Assembly: GCF_000198775.1 (NCBI RefSeq)
Contig: NC_014722.1
Location: forward strand, 26,620-49,092
Reading direction: 5' to 3'
From: Mycetohabitans rhizoxinica HKI 454
Lineage (GTDB): Bacteria; Pseudomonadota; Gammaproteobacteria; Burkholderiales; Burkholderiaceae
DNA length: 22,473 nucleotides
Part shown: positions 1 through 8,677 of the stretch, one piece after another
Numbering within the stretch: position 1 is the stretch's first letter
How the letters are laid out: every line of letters starts with the position of its first letter
Notes under the pieces: model-generated
What the model was told of the DNA's origin: nothing
Databases searched by the model: none
The model's input: the letters and a program-made list of their open reading frames with translations, nothing else
Position numbers and translations under genes: made by a program

Positions 1-493
1 AAGGCAGATTGAAATCGAATCGGAAACGGCGATTGTTTTCATCGTACCGATAGCTATATATTTGTTTGAGATCGAAAGGCTCTCGTACCAACTGCGCATC
101 CATAAAATAAAAGCCCTGCGATAGGGCTTCGGCCTGCGTTGCCTCATCCGAGCGCAAATCCAGAATCGCGCGCCGATAGTCGTTTTCCGTGACCGGTGAG
201 CATGTTAGTGCCCAATCTGGACCGAACGTCAATGGAAAAATTCGCTTCCGATTTTTTTCTTCACGCCGTTGCACATCCGCGGGATTGAGCGTCAGCAGAT
301 CCTTGAGCGGATGCGTGTGCCGATAGGCTAGATCGGCCACGTTATAGGTGAGCGCCTGCAAGAACGTTACACCTGGATCGTGCTCGCCAAACTCGGTCCA
401 TTGTTGACCGGCGAGCGTACGCAACGTGTCCAATGCCGTGGCCCACAGGCTATCAAAGTGAATCGCGTCGTATTCCTGTTCAGCGTCATCCAT
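1..493 (-). CDS. Baseplate J-like protein of eCIS (Afp12/Pvc12-type), N-terminal part, runs off window
   Basis: Reading leftward from an ATG at 493, the frame stays open to the window edge and gives about 164 residues. It begins MDDAEQEYDAIHFDSLW. Residues around 30-70 carry the pattern EFGEHDPGVTFLQALTYNVA followed by DLAYR and KDLL, typical of the start of gp47/baseplate J proteins: an acidic DPG(I/V)T element, then an amphipathic helix. In Afp/PVC particles this protein works with its larger partner Afp11 to build the baseplate wedges that hold the sheath in the extended state. It follows the giant baseplate gene by 75 bp, in the canonical 11-12 order. The Shine-Dalgarno is weak (GGGGC about 9 bases upstream). 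In-frame sequence upstream is open to a stop at 557-559 without another convincing start. The C-terminus is not visible. Confidence 0.75.
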   Translation of the reverse strand, partial: MDDAEQEYDAIHFDSLWATALDTLRTLAGQQWTEFGEHDPGVTFLQALTYNVADLAYRHTHPLKDLLTLNPADVQRREEKNRKRIFPLTFGPDWALTCSPVTENDYRRAILDLRSDEATQAEALSQGFYFMDAQLVREPFDLKQIYSYRYDENNRRFRFDFNLP

Positions 494-568
494 GCGATAA
501 GCCCCAGCCGATAAAAGTGCCTGTTCCCTGGCGCGTAGACGGTGTGTGCCGTCGAATCAACAGCGGGC

Positions 569-3500
569 TCATATTGACTCTGCTGTCCGGCGATACAATA
601 GGATCGAGTCTTGCTCGCCGCCCATCGCAAGCATTAAGCCATTGCCACTTAAGCTCACACTTGTGCCGAATCCTGTTTCCGCCTCAAGCGTTTGCAACAA
701 GGTAGGATCGGGACCATTCACACCGATCCAAATTTCAACCTGCTTACCATCAGCAGTGCCGGCGGCCAGAACATAGCCAGTATCGCTCAGACTCACGCTG
801 GTCACCGGCTGGGCCAATGAGATGCCCTTACCGGCACGTTGCCAGATGCCGTTTTGTATCTGATTAATAGTGATATCCGTTTGATACGCGCACGCGATCA
901 CCTGCGCGTTCCGGCTGAGAGTGGATACAGTACTTGAAGCACTTTCCAGTGGGACAAGCTTGTCAGGATGATGGATCACGTCCGAGTACACATAAACGAC
1001 CGTATCATCCTTGTAGTTTGCGACTAAGGGAAGCGTTCCGCCGCCATTGAGATCAATCGGGCGACCGTTCCCATCCGGCAGCGTTACCGGGCTCCTCTGT
1101 CCTTCCTGATATGTATTGTTATTGAGTGTCCAGAAACGAAGACACCCTTCTTCCTGAGCCACAGCGATGAACTGCCCGTTGCCCTCAACGCTAAGATCCG
1201 TCACGGTGCCTTTTTCTATGCCCACCTCGAAGCTTGGGCCAATGCCAAACGGCTGGTTATTGAGCAGATCAAACTGCACGGCGGTACCGCGAAGATACGC
1301 AATTCCAGGACAGGCATGCGGCCCAGTCAACTCAAATATGACCGTCTGACCAGCAACTAGGTCAATGTGGCGCCATTGGCTGTCTGGTCCATAAATGGCA
1401 ATGGCCGGCGTGTCAGGCGACTTAGTCACATCGACCGCCAGATACTGACCGTCATGGCTAACGCGTACGCGATTGCCAACCAGAGTATAGTCTGCCGGGA
1501 GCTTCACCTGCTGCGGTTGACCAAAAAGCGTTGACGTACGTTCGCCAAACGTGAGTACCAGCGCCTCTAGACCGTTTGCCTCAACGGTTCGCGCTTGCCC
1601 ATCGAGCAATAGGCTTTTTACCCGCATCACAATCGGCAAACGTTCGATGAAAGCAAGCATCGCATAGTAGTCGAGTGTTACGCCTGTACGAACTTCACCC
1701 GGACTGGAGCCGTTGGCCCAAGGCATATACTGGGCGCTGAGCGCCTGTGCCACTTGCCGATAGCCCTGATCAGGATTCGTGCTCGCAGTAAAGTCGATTG
1801 TATAGGCGACCGGGACATCGCGATAAGCTGGATTGCCGATTTCAAGGTTAAGCCATAGCGTCGCTCTGTCGAGAATAAATTGCTTCATCTGCTTCAGCCG
1901 CGACGCATTGAATGCAGGACGCAACCGGTCACCGCTATCGGATTGATCAGGCGTTGGAATGACGACCAGGCGCTGAATTAAAGGATGAGCGTTCGGATCA
2001 TCTTTGTCTTGCACGCGGGGGGCAGCCTCTCGTACGTCATGAATTTCCGTATAACGCTCCGTGAGCAATTGCCGGATATCGCCCCATGTCAATGCACGGC
2101 CGCGGTGATGCAGGCACTGGGCAATTCGTTGATAAAATCTCCCTGTTTCTTCCACGGGTTGGCCGCCCTCGGAAGGCCAGGGTTGTGTGATAGTTTGCAG
2201 ACCTTCGATGGGCTCGACACTGCGCGTGACCGTATCAGCAGGCAGGGGCGTGGTCAGATGATCTGCGGCAATATGCTCAACATTGACAAGCGTAGCCGTC
2301 ATGCAATTGACGTTCAGGCCTAACAGCCACGGAAAATCAGAAGGTCGCACCGCATCGTCACTGACCGCAAAACCACCCTGCTCCCCATCGTGCTCATGTT
2401 GGGCAGGCGGCTTGAACTGTGCGCGTACCCAATAGCGCCCTGCGGGCATGGCCGGGTCTTGGTGGCTCGCATCGTGCGGCAACGTTGTCCGCCATAAGCC
2501 GGACATTGACAATTTTCCTGTTTTATCATGCACCTGCATGTCCAGCGTTTGCCAGCAGCTCTTCTTATCCTTGTCCTGGGAAAGATAGTCCCAAGACAAC
2601 AGCACATCGGGATTGGCCGCTCGTACTTTCCAGTACAGCGCCAAATCTTGCCCCGGCTGTATCCCCGAGAAGCCCAGCATTAATTGACGCGCTGGCTGGC
2701 CCAACTCGCGGGCCATTGGCGCATCGTCCGCACAATGACCAAATGGCGTAAGTCGGTATTGGGTGTCGAGTGCAGCCGTCGATAGTTTGTACGACACGGA
2801 CAACGAGGCCCACTGCGGCGTATACGGGGGATGAAGCCGGATAATCGTAGGCGTCTTCTTATAGAGCGGTGCATTCTGAGAACTTTGATAGACGGCATGC
2901 TCAAAGTCTTGGCCTGTCAGTTTGAAACGAAGGTACTGGTCCCAATGGCGCGGATCGGTATCCCCGATGATCGTGGCGGTCAGCGCATCAATCGCGTTAA
3001 AGGCTAACGAAGCGCCGATCGGTGGCGAAGCGTTTCCCGGGGATTTGTCTTCAAATAGCGGAAGTCTACCGTCATCTGATAAATTGCTCGTCATTGCCGG
3101 TTGACGGCTCGCCACGGTCATTTCGACCGTGAAAACCTGATTATTCTCGGGTACGCGACCGCCATAAATGGCATAGCCAAACTTCTCATCTTGACCATCA
3201 ACGCTGTCCCATTCATACCAACTCTGGAAACTCTGCGTAGGCAATCCCATCCAACTTGGATTTAGCGTGATTGTCAGCTTACAATCCGGCTTGTTGCACC
3301 AGTCCGGCGACATCAAATAAAAGCTGCTGTCCAATACAGGGGAATCACCGAATGGCTTGTTTTCTTTATCTATTTCCGTCACACCGCCATCGGTCGCCAT
3401 GAGCACGTGGGGAGAATTGAGCACGGTTACGTTGATCTGCGTAACGCCTGGAATCCCAGCCGACGAATGCATCATCTTGAGCAACGGCATAGAATCATTA

Positions 3501-5434
3501 AAGCCATCCAACCCTGCGGGCAACGCTATTGCGCCTTGACTGGCCTGTAATACAAACGAAGCCTTTTTATCATCATCGATCTCCTCAGAGTTCTGCAAGG
3601 GAATCCAACTTCTGTTCTCTCCGCTCACCCATGCACTCAGGCCCTCTCTTGCTCCGATAGAGGCATCAAACATCACTTCGATCATACGCTGCCCGCCCGC
3701 AACGGCCAGCACCGGCGAAGCAATGGCGCAACCCGATTCAGACGGAGGCGAGAGCGAGTGCCGGGTAGGCTGGCTTGTTGTCGATAACTCATACAACACG
3801 AATAACGATGTCCACCGAGGCGTATACGGAGGATGGAGTTCGATAATCGTAGGCGTCTTCTTATATTGCGGCGCGACGAGTGAATTCTGATAAGCGGCAT
3901 GCCCAAAGTCCTGGCCCGTCAATTCGAAACGAAGATACTGTTTCCAGTCGTGCGGATCGGTACTTTCAATGATGGGGGCGGTGAGTGTCTCAATCTCGTT
4001 AAAGGTTAACAAGGCGCCTATCGGCGGCGGAGCGTCTCCCGACGATTGATTGTCGTATAACGGGACCGTTTCACCGTCTGATTGACCATTTGCCACCGTC
4101 ATTTTGACCGTGAACGCCTGATTATTCGCGGGTACGCCACCGCCGTAAATGGCGTAACCAGACTCTCCATTCTGGCCGCCCACGCTGTCCCATTGGTACC
4201 AATCGTGGAAGTTCTGCGTGGGCAATCCCGTCCACGCCGGATTCAGTGTGATGGTTAGCGTACAATCCGGCTTGTTGCACCAGTCAGGCGACATCAAATA
4301 CAAGCTACTGCCCAATGAGGGAAATTCCCCGAATGGCGTGCTCTTTTTACCTGTTTCTGCCACACTGTCATCGGTCGCCATCATCACCTGGGTGGAGTTG
4401 TGCACCGTAACGTTAATCTGCTTAACACGTGGAATATCAGCCAATGGACACGTTATCTTGAGCAACGGCACGGGATCGTTAAAACCATCCAACCCCGCGG
4501 GCACCGCTATGGCGCCCTGATCGGCCTGTAATACAAACACCGCCTTCCAGGCATCAGGCGGCATACCGATGATGGGAAGCCTCTTTAGGGGAACCCAACC
4601 TTTCTCCCCGCTCATCCATGCACTGAGATTCTGGTCTCCTTCCATCAGGCCACCGACACCATCAAACATCACCTCAATCTCGCGCTCCCCTTGCGCGACA
4701 GCCAGCACCGGCGAAGCAACCACGCGCCCGCGCACCACGGTCTGGTCCCTTTGAGGATCGTAACTAAATAGCCGCACCCCTTCGTTTGGCCACACCGTGG
4801 CAGACTGACCAAGCGTATCAAGCACCACCCGCTTCGTGGCAGGATGTTGGATTTGAGGGTTATCGTTATGGTTTTCCGACTGATACCAGCACACGTCCGT
4901 GAGCATCGCCTGATTCACCCACACATCCTCATCCAGCCGATATTCCAATGGTGTTCCTGCACTATCCTGGCCCGCACTGAACCGTTCACCGGCCGGCAAC
5001 ATCAAGCTTGGCTGGCTTGGCGTAAATGACAGCATCACCTGATCCGGCACAGCAGGCTTTTCCCGCACACTAAGCTCGTCCCGGTAATAAAGCGCGCGAT
5101 GCCGAGCCGGTATCGTGTTAAACAGGTCTCGCGGCACGTTGAGCGAGGCTAAAAATGCGACCAGAAAGGCTTGCTGGGAAGGCAGCAAACCATTGGGCTG
5201 AGCTACCGCCTTAAGTAAGGCCGCGACGGGGTCGACTGAATCACCGGCTTCATCGGACGGGAAAAAAAACTTCTTCCACGACTCATCGTCTTTCTCAAAG
5301 CTGCCCGGCTTGGCAAACGGATCATCAAATGGCAGCAAAGCTGCATAGTCTCGCCAAGTCTCTAAGTGCCATGCCAAATCGCGTTGATCCAGTATGAACG
5401 ACTCTTGAGGCGATAATGTCTTCTTCGCTGCCAT
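569..5434 (-). CDS. Giant eCIS baseplate protein (Afp11/Pvc11-type) with internal duplication and C-terminal propeller-like extension
   Basis: This 1621-residue protein is the likely large wedge subunit of the eCIS baseplate. Residues 1-235 form an Afp11-like N-terminus (LDQRDLAWHLETWRDY; later LPAGERFSAGQDSAGTPLEY). Residues 239-552 and 571-886 are two clearly homologous copies of one module; both contain LMSPDWCNKPDC and KKTPTII.LHPPYTP. Residues 890-1295 resume the family core, including LMLGFSGIQPGQDLALYW near 918 and a C-terminal wedge region ending near YYAMLAFIERLPIVMRVKSL. Residues about 1296-1621 show repeated beta-strand patterns such as VRVSHDGQYLAV, TDLSVEGNGQFIAV, TSVSLSDTGYVLAAG and TSVSLSGNGLMLAMG, suggesting WD40-like blades. 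Without duplication and extension, roughly 960 residues remain, close to what I remember for the family. It starts 51 bp after the gp25-like gene, with an A-rich leader and no obvious Shine-Dalgarno. The PAAR gene usually found just before it is missing here. Confidence 0.82.
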   Translation of the reverse strand: MAAKKTLSPQESFILDQRDLAWHLETWRDYAALLPFDDPFAKPGSFEKDDESWKKFFFPSDEAGDSVDPVAALLKAVAQPNGLLPSQQAFLVAFLASLNVPRDLFNTIPARHRALYYRDELSVREKPAVPDQVMLSFTPSQPSLMLPAGERFSAGQDSAGTPLEYRLDEDVWVNQAMLTDVCWYQSENHNDNPQIQHPATKRVVLDTLGQSATVWPNEGVRLFSYDPQRDQTVVRGRVVASPVLAVAQGEREIEVMFDGVGGLMEGDQNLSAWMSGEKGWVPLKRLPIIGMPPDAWKAVFVLQADQGAIAVPAGLDGFNDPVPLLKITCPLADIPRVKQINVTVHNSTQVMMATDDSVAETGKKSTPFGEFPSLGSSLYLMSPDWCNKPDCTLTITLNPAWTGLPTQNFHDWYQWDSVGGQNGESGYAIYGGGVPANNQAFTVKMTVANGQSDGETVPLYDNQSSGDAPPPIGALLTFNEIETLTAPIIESTDPHDWKQYLRFELTGQDFGHAAYQNSLVAPQYKKTPTIIELHPPYTPRWTSLFVLYELSTTSQPTRHSLSPPSESGCAIASPVLAVAGGQRMIEVMFDASIGAREGLSAWVSGENRSWIPLQNSEEIDDDKKASFVLQASQGAIALPAGLDGFNDSMPLLKMMHSSAGIPGVTQINVTVLNSPHVLMATDGGVTEIDKENKPFGDSPVLDSSFYLMSPDWCNKPDCKLTITLNPSWMGLPTQSFQSWYEWDSVDGQDEKFGYAIYGGRVPENNQVFTVEMTVASRQPAMTSNLSDDGRLPLFEDKSPGNASPPIGASLAFNAIDALTATIIGDTDPRHWDQYLRFKLTGQDFEHAVYQSSQNAPLYKKTPTIIRLHPPYTPQWASLSVSYKLSTAALDTQYRLTPFGHCADDAPMARELGQPARQLMLGFSGIQPGQDLALYWKVRAANPDVLLSWDYLSQDKDKKSCWQTLDMQVHDKTGKLSMSGLWRTTLPHDASHQDPAMPAGRYWVRAQFKPPAQHEHDGEQGGFAVSDDAVRPSDFPWLLGLNVNCMTATLVNVEHIAADHLTTPLPADTVTRSVEPIEGLQTITQPWPSEGGQPVEETGRFYQRIAQCLHHRGRALTWGDIRQLLTERYTEIHDVREAAPRVQDKDDPNAHPLIQRLVVIPTPDQSDSGDRLRPAFNASRLKQMKQFILDRATLWLNLEIGNPAYRDVPVAYTIDFTASTNPDQGYRQVAQALSAQYMPWANGSSPGEVRTGVTLDYYAMLAFIERLPIVMRVKSLLLDGQARTVEANGLEALVLTFGERTSTLFGQPQQVKLPADYTLVGNRVRVSHDGQYLAVDVTKSPDTPAIAIYGPDSQWRHIDLVAGQTVIFELTGPHACPGIAYLRGTAVQFDLLNNQPFGIGPSFEVGIEKGTVTDLSVEGNGQFIAVAQEEGCLRFWTLNNNTYQEGQRSPVTLPDGNGRPIDLNGGGTLPLVANYKDDTVVYVYSDVIHHPDKLVPLESASSTVSTLSRNAQVIACAYQTDITINQIQNGIWQRAGKGISLAQPVTSVSLSDTGYVLAAGTADGKQVEIWIGVNGPDPTLLQTLEAETGFGTSVSLSGNGLMLAMGGEQDSILLYRRTAESI

Positions 5435-5485
5435 AATAAATTTTTTTATGCTGATCGTAAGAGAACGTTCTATTTATCCGGCTGC

Positions 5486-5926
5486 TCATTGTGCAAGCCA
5501 CCCTCCCTGTGGACTGCCGAAATTCAGCCTACCACCGACATGCTGCACCGTATTGTTCAAGGGAATCCGGTAAGCAATGTCGATATTGAGCGTCCACGGC
5601 GAATTGCTGTCCGGTCTGAAATCAATTGAGACCAGCGTGCCCCGGGGCTCGTAGGTTTGAACCGCGTCACTGATCATCTGGCGAATTTCGGTGCGTAGCC
5701 CATCGCTGATGTTCTCAAACACAAAGGCTTGTAAATCACACCCATAGCCTGCGCGCATGACCCGTTCGTAGGGCTGCGTACTAAACAGTACCTGCAAACT
5801 TTCTTTGATATTGTCCGCATCGCGTGACATCATCACTTGCGCTGCTTTTGGCTTACCGGAGACACATTCGAACTGCACCGGAAACTTCCAGCCGCATCCA
5901 AGCTGATTCTGAGGTCCGTTCGCCAT
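5486..5926 (-). CDS. gp25/TssE-like baseplate protein of eCIS (Afp9/Pvc9-type)
   Basis: This is a 146-residue protein of the gp25-like lysozyme-fold baseplate family, which joins the tube/sheath initiator to the baseplate wedges and nucleates sheath assembly. Visible family features are the SRDADNIKESLQVLFST helix, the PYERVM(R)AGYGCDL motif at about residues 50-70, and the C-terminal ...NLDIAYRIPLNNTVQHVGG strands; gp25 proteins commonly show ER-hydrophobic-x-PxFG at the equivalent place. I chose the ATG at 5926 (MANGPQNQ) because GGAGGA sits immediately upstream at ideal spacing. An in-frame ATG at 5938 lies inside that ribosome binding site and has none of its own. It starts 20 bp after the spike gene ends and is followed 51 bp later by the giant baseplate gene. 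Confidence 0.85.
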   Translation of the reverse strand: MANGPQNQLGCGWKFPVQFECVSGKPKAAQVMMSRDADNIKESLQVLFSTQPYERVMRAGYGCDLQAFVFENISDGLRTEIRQMISDAVQTYEPRGTLVSIDFRPDSNSPWTLNIDIAYRIPLNNTVQHVGGRLNFGSPQGGWLAQ

Positions 5927-5946
5927 CCTGTCCTCCATTCATACGA

Positions 5947-7707
5947 TTAACCCAAGTTGACCTGGCCGCCTTTGAGGTCAGCCTTGGCTGAGCCCTGCAG
6001 CGAAAGCGTTTGCGATTTGGCGCTTAGGGAAGTCCCGCCCATCTTCATTTCAGATTGACCATTTTTAAGGGTGAGACCTTCTTTGGCTTCTACCGTGATT
6101 TTTTTCGCATCAAGCGCGAACGCTTCTTCGCCATGCAAGCGCAGGCTTGCCTTAGACAGTACCAATGCCGTCTTCTGCGCTTCCAACGTAAGCGTGCCAC
6201 CGTCCTTGATGTCAAAAAGCCATTGGAATTGTGTCTTGCCGTCTTTCGCCAACACCAAGCCCTTCTGCTCGTTTTTCTCGCTCGGCTCGAACGGCGCCTT
6301 GTTTTTCGGGTTATGCACAGCGCTGACGATCACTGGAAAACGCGGATCGTCACTCAGAAACGCCAGCATCACCTCGTCATCAGCTTCCGGATACAAGCAT
6401 AAGCCACTGCCTTTGCTGGCATAGGCCATGCCGGGCCGCACCCAGACCGGTGGCTCCTGTCCTGGTGTGCCTCCCAGGCCCGGCACACGCACCGCCATAC
6501 ACCCCCAACCAGTCGGGTCCTTTTCACGACCAGGCTTCACAACCACACCGGGTGCCATACCTTGGACCCTTGGCATCAAGGGCGCATCGATCTCAGGTAC
6601 TTGAAGGCCGATCACGGCGTTAGGCCGGCCCGTCGTCACGATCGTCTTACCTTGGCCAGCACCGATCCATTGGTGCCGCACTTCGGCAATCAGCCCCTTG
6701 CCATCGAAAGTGCCATAGCCTGACAATTCTAAGGTTTGTCCAGGTGCCAGTTTAGCCGTTGCTTCACTCCAATCCACCGTGAACTCCGCCTGGGTACCCG
6801 CCAGTTGGCAACCTAACAAGCGGGCATCCGCGAAAGATTGCGCTTCCGTCTCGCTAAGCGGCAAGCCTGCGTTCAGTGTCCAGTGCATCGCATCGGACGC
6901 AGCATAGGTGAGCGGCTTGAATACGCCCGATCCGACTGCCGGAGATTTCGCCTTCACAGACCGGCTTTTCTGCTGCGCGACATCCCAATAATTCACGCTC
7001 AATTGGCTCGGTAGTCTTCGGCTATCACGCCGGTACTTCATGTCACGTAACTCGATCCCGGCATTCTGCTTCGCCGCTTTTAAGACGAGGCCTTGGGGCG
7101 CTTGCCCAATATCCGGTTTGAGGATCGACACCGATTGTTCTGGAGCACCGATCAACCAGACCGGATACGCGCTAATCCGGCTCATCAACCAGGCCCAGTC
7201 CGAGCAAGACCATTGGATCAGCTGTGCGTGCGAAACTGTCATGCCATCGACTTTTTTCACCTTGATGCCGTGCTCCTTGAACAGCTTTTGCAGAGCCTGG
7301 GCATCGGTGAGCTTTTCGCCTTTTTGAGTCAACACTTGACTGCGGTGGCTGTTGGCCATTTTCTGCAACTCATGGACCACCTCGAGCTGGCACGTTAGTT
7401 GCCGTTGCACATAGCTTGGGTTCAGTGGCCTGGCAACCATCCCATCAAAAATCGGAACGCGCGTGCCCGTTTCATCCGTGTAGCTGATCTTGACGGCATG
7501 GGCTGGCCGCCATGCTTTGTCTATCTGGCTTAACGATGCCCAGCTGTTAGCTGGATCTTCTATATCCACTCGGCACGTTAACCGGGCCATTGGGATCCGG
7601 TTGACCGTATACTGAACTTCCGCTTCAATCACCGTTAAACCAAGCTTGGACAGCGGCTGGCCTTGCACCTGGATGTCAAATTTTTTACTCGCAAAGGGCA
7701 GCGCCAT
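5947..7707 (-). CDS. VgrG-like central spike protein of eCIS (Afp8/Pvc8-type)
   Basis: This protein of about 586 residues trimerises to form the hub and needle below the inner tube. Residues about 5-350 look like the phage late-control D/gp27 hub (MARLTCRVDIEDPANSWASL; TVSHAQLIQWSCSDWAWLMS; PAHAVKISYTDETG). Residues about 375-465 form the gp5-like OB fold (GWGCMAVRVPGLGG...WVRPGMAYASKGSGLCLYPE...DDEVMLAF). The remaining about 110 residues are Lys/Gly/Ser-rich short repeats ending KADLKGGQVNLG, the expected triple beta-helix needle. No extra effector domain follows, so it is a plain spike. The LysM gene's TGA overlaps the GTGATG here: starts at 7710 (GTG) or 7707 (ATG) are both possible, and I prefer ATG after the GGGGGG run. 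The separate PAAR-like tip protein would cap this needle. Confidence 0.88.
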   Translation of the reverse strand: MALPFASKKFDIQVQGQPLSKLGLTVIEAEVQYTVNRIPMARLTCRVDIEDPANSWASLSQIDKAWRPAHAVKISYTDETGTRVPIFDGMVARPLNPSYVQRQLTCQLEVVHELQKMANSHRSQVLTQKGEKLTDAQALQKLFKEHGIKVKKVDGMTVSHAQLIQWSCSDWAWLMSRISAYPVWLIGAPEQSVSILKPDIGQAPQGLVLKAAKQNAGIELRDMKYRRDSRRLPSQLSVNYWDVAQQKSRSVKAKSPAVGSGVFKPLTYAASDAMHWTLNAGLPLSETEAQSFADARLLGCQLAGTQAEFTVDWSEATAKLAPGQTLELSGYGTFDGKGLIAEVRHQWIGAGQGKTIVTTGRPNAVIGLQVPEIDAPLMPRVQGMAPGVVVKPGREKDPTGWGCMAVRVPGLGGTPGQEPPVWVRPGMAYASKGSGLCLYPEADDEVMLAFLSDDPRFPVIVSAVHNPKNKAPFEPSEKNEQKGLVLAKDGKTQFQWLFDIKDGGTLTLEAQKTALVLSKASLRLHGEEAFALDAKKITVEAKEGLTLKNGQSEMKMGGTSLSAKSQTLSLQGSAKADLKGGQVNLG

Positions 7708-8468
7708 CACGCCCCCCTAGAGCCAGGCACACGCAAAAATTGGCCGGGTGTCAAAGCCTCCAGGCTATCCAAATCATTTTCACGGGCGTACGATAGATAA
7801 TCGCTCGCCGTCGTTTGGCTCGGCACAGACCACGCTCCCTCGGCAATATGAGCCAATGTGGCACCATCTGGAACGGGCCCGCCCTCGTACAACATACTGA
7901 CTTGCCCCGTACTACCACTGCTACCGCCTTGGCCGCCCCCCTGCGACACATTGCCGCCGCTGCCACCCTTGCTTCCCATATCCAACTCCAACTCTTCAAG
8001 AAACTGGACCGAGAGGTTGGCACGTTGAGGCGCGCCACTGCGGTCAAAGAGCGAGCATGTCACCGTCATGTTCGTCATCCAGCCGGTAAACTTCATTTGC
8101 CCCGCCCAGCCAAAATTGCCCCATTCGACCTTAACAATGTTGGGCGTACGCACCGCACCGTTGATCCTAAAAAACGTGATGTACAGACTAGACAACTGCT
8201 CATCGACGCTTGTTTTGCTGTCTGGCAAACTGCTGTCTAGGATCAACTCCACCGCCAGCGTGCTGGGTGTCACCGCGCCAAATTTGACACGGGTATTGGA
8301 GCTATCGGCCAGCGACTCTTCCCGAAAATTCGCACCATACCCAATCGTCAATGACTCGGGGTTATACAAAACTTCGAAAGGCCCTGCCAAGTTCTTGAGC
8401 GCTCCCCCCTTGTCCAGCAAATAGGGCGTCATTTTCAATTTCTTCAGTGACTGATCGCTCCCGCTCAT
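7707..8468 (-). CDS. LysM-domain tube/baseplate connector of eCIS (Afp7/Pvc7-type)
   Basis: This is a 253-residue protein. Residues 1-165 resemble the gp53-like connector domain of Afp7: MTPYLLDKGG near the start, then the FEVLYNPESLTIGYGANF and SLPDSKTSVDEQLSSLY patterns and WAGQMKFTGWMTNM. Residues about 166-195 are a Gly/Ser-rich linker (GGSGGNVSQGGGQGGSSGS). The end (about 205-253) is a LysM-like fold with DGATLAHIAEGAW and ALTPGQFLRVP. In Afp/PVC this protein clamps the spike hub to the first tube rings; the LysM is structural there rather than necessarily peptidoglycan-binding. The start at 8468 has a strong GGAGGTAG ribosome binding site 4 bases upstream and overlaps the previous gene's stop as ATGA. 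Its own TGA overlaps the spike start. The pattern of neighbours is canonical. Confidence 0.85.
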   Translation of the reverse strand: MSGSDQSLKKLKMTPYLLDKGGALKNLAGPFEVLYNPESLTIGYGANFREESLADSSNTRVKFGAVTPSTLAVELILDSSLPDSKTSVDEQLSSLYITFFRINGAVRTPNIVKVEWGNFGWAGQMKFTGWMTNMTVTCSLFDRSGAPQRANLSVQFLEELELDMGSKGGSGGNVSQGGGQGGSSGSTGQVSMLYEGGPVPDGATLAHIAEGAWSVPSQTTASDYLSYARENDLDSLEALTPGQFLRVPGSRGA

Positions 8469-8677
8469 ACGCTACCTCCGTGAACATCACTGCGCCATTC
8501 ATCACGCAATCGTTCAATGACCTGCCGCACAATCGCATCCACCCAGCGCGCCTCACACGGCGCTGCTTCCCGAGGAGGTATGGGCGACGCAGCCGTACCC
8601 AATGCGGTCACCGGCACACTCCGTGTCCCTGGCGTACCGATGCGCGCCTCGATGATTAATTCATGAATCTCGATCAT
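8465..8677 (-). CDS. Small eCIS protein, DUF5908-like (Afp6/Pvc6-type)
   Basis: This 70-residue protein opens with MIEIHELIIEARI, the (I/P)EI.EL(V/I)I start that marks the short DUF5908-like proteins found between the second tube gene and the LysM gene in eCIS loci. The middle is Pro/Ala-rich (TAASPIPPREAAP) and residues about 45-62 form a probable helix (ARWVDAIVRQVIERLRDEW). Its exact job is not well established; position and conservation imply an assembly or baseplate role. The ATG at 8677 overlaps the preceding stop as ATGA and its own TGA overlaps the next ATG in the same way, so its translation is coupled on both sides. A longer reading from 8710 is possible but would extend into the previous gene. 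Confidence 0.75.
   Translation of the reverse strand: MIEIHELIIEARIGTPGTRSVPVTALGTAASPIPPREAAPCEARWVDAIVRQVIERLRDEWRSDVHGGSV

Noticed and set aside
367..630. 87-residue minus-strand frame bridging the end of the giant baseplate gene and the Afp12-like start
   Set aside because: It is out of frame with the clear Afp12-like reading that starts at 493 and has no family features.
5947..7707. Type VI secretion VgrG
   Set aside because: The neighbours (LysM connector, DUF5908-like, three sheaths, Afp11/12-like) are eCIS; no type VI membrane complex genes are present.
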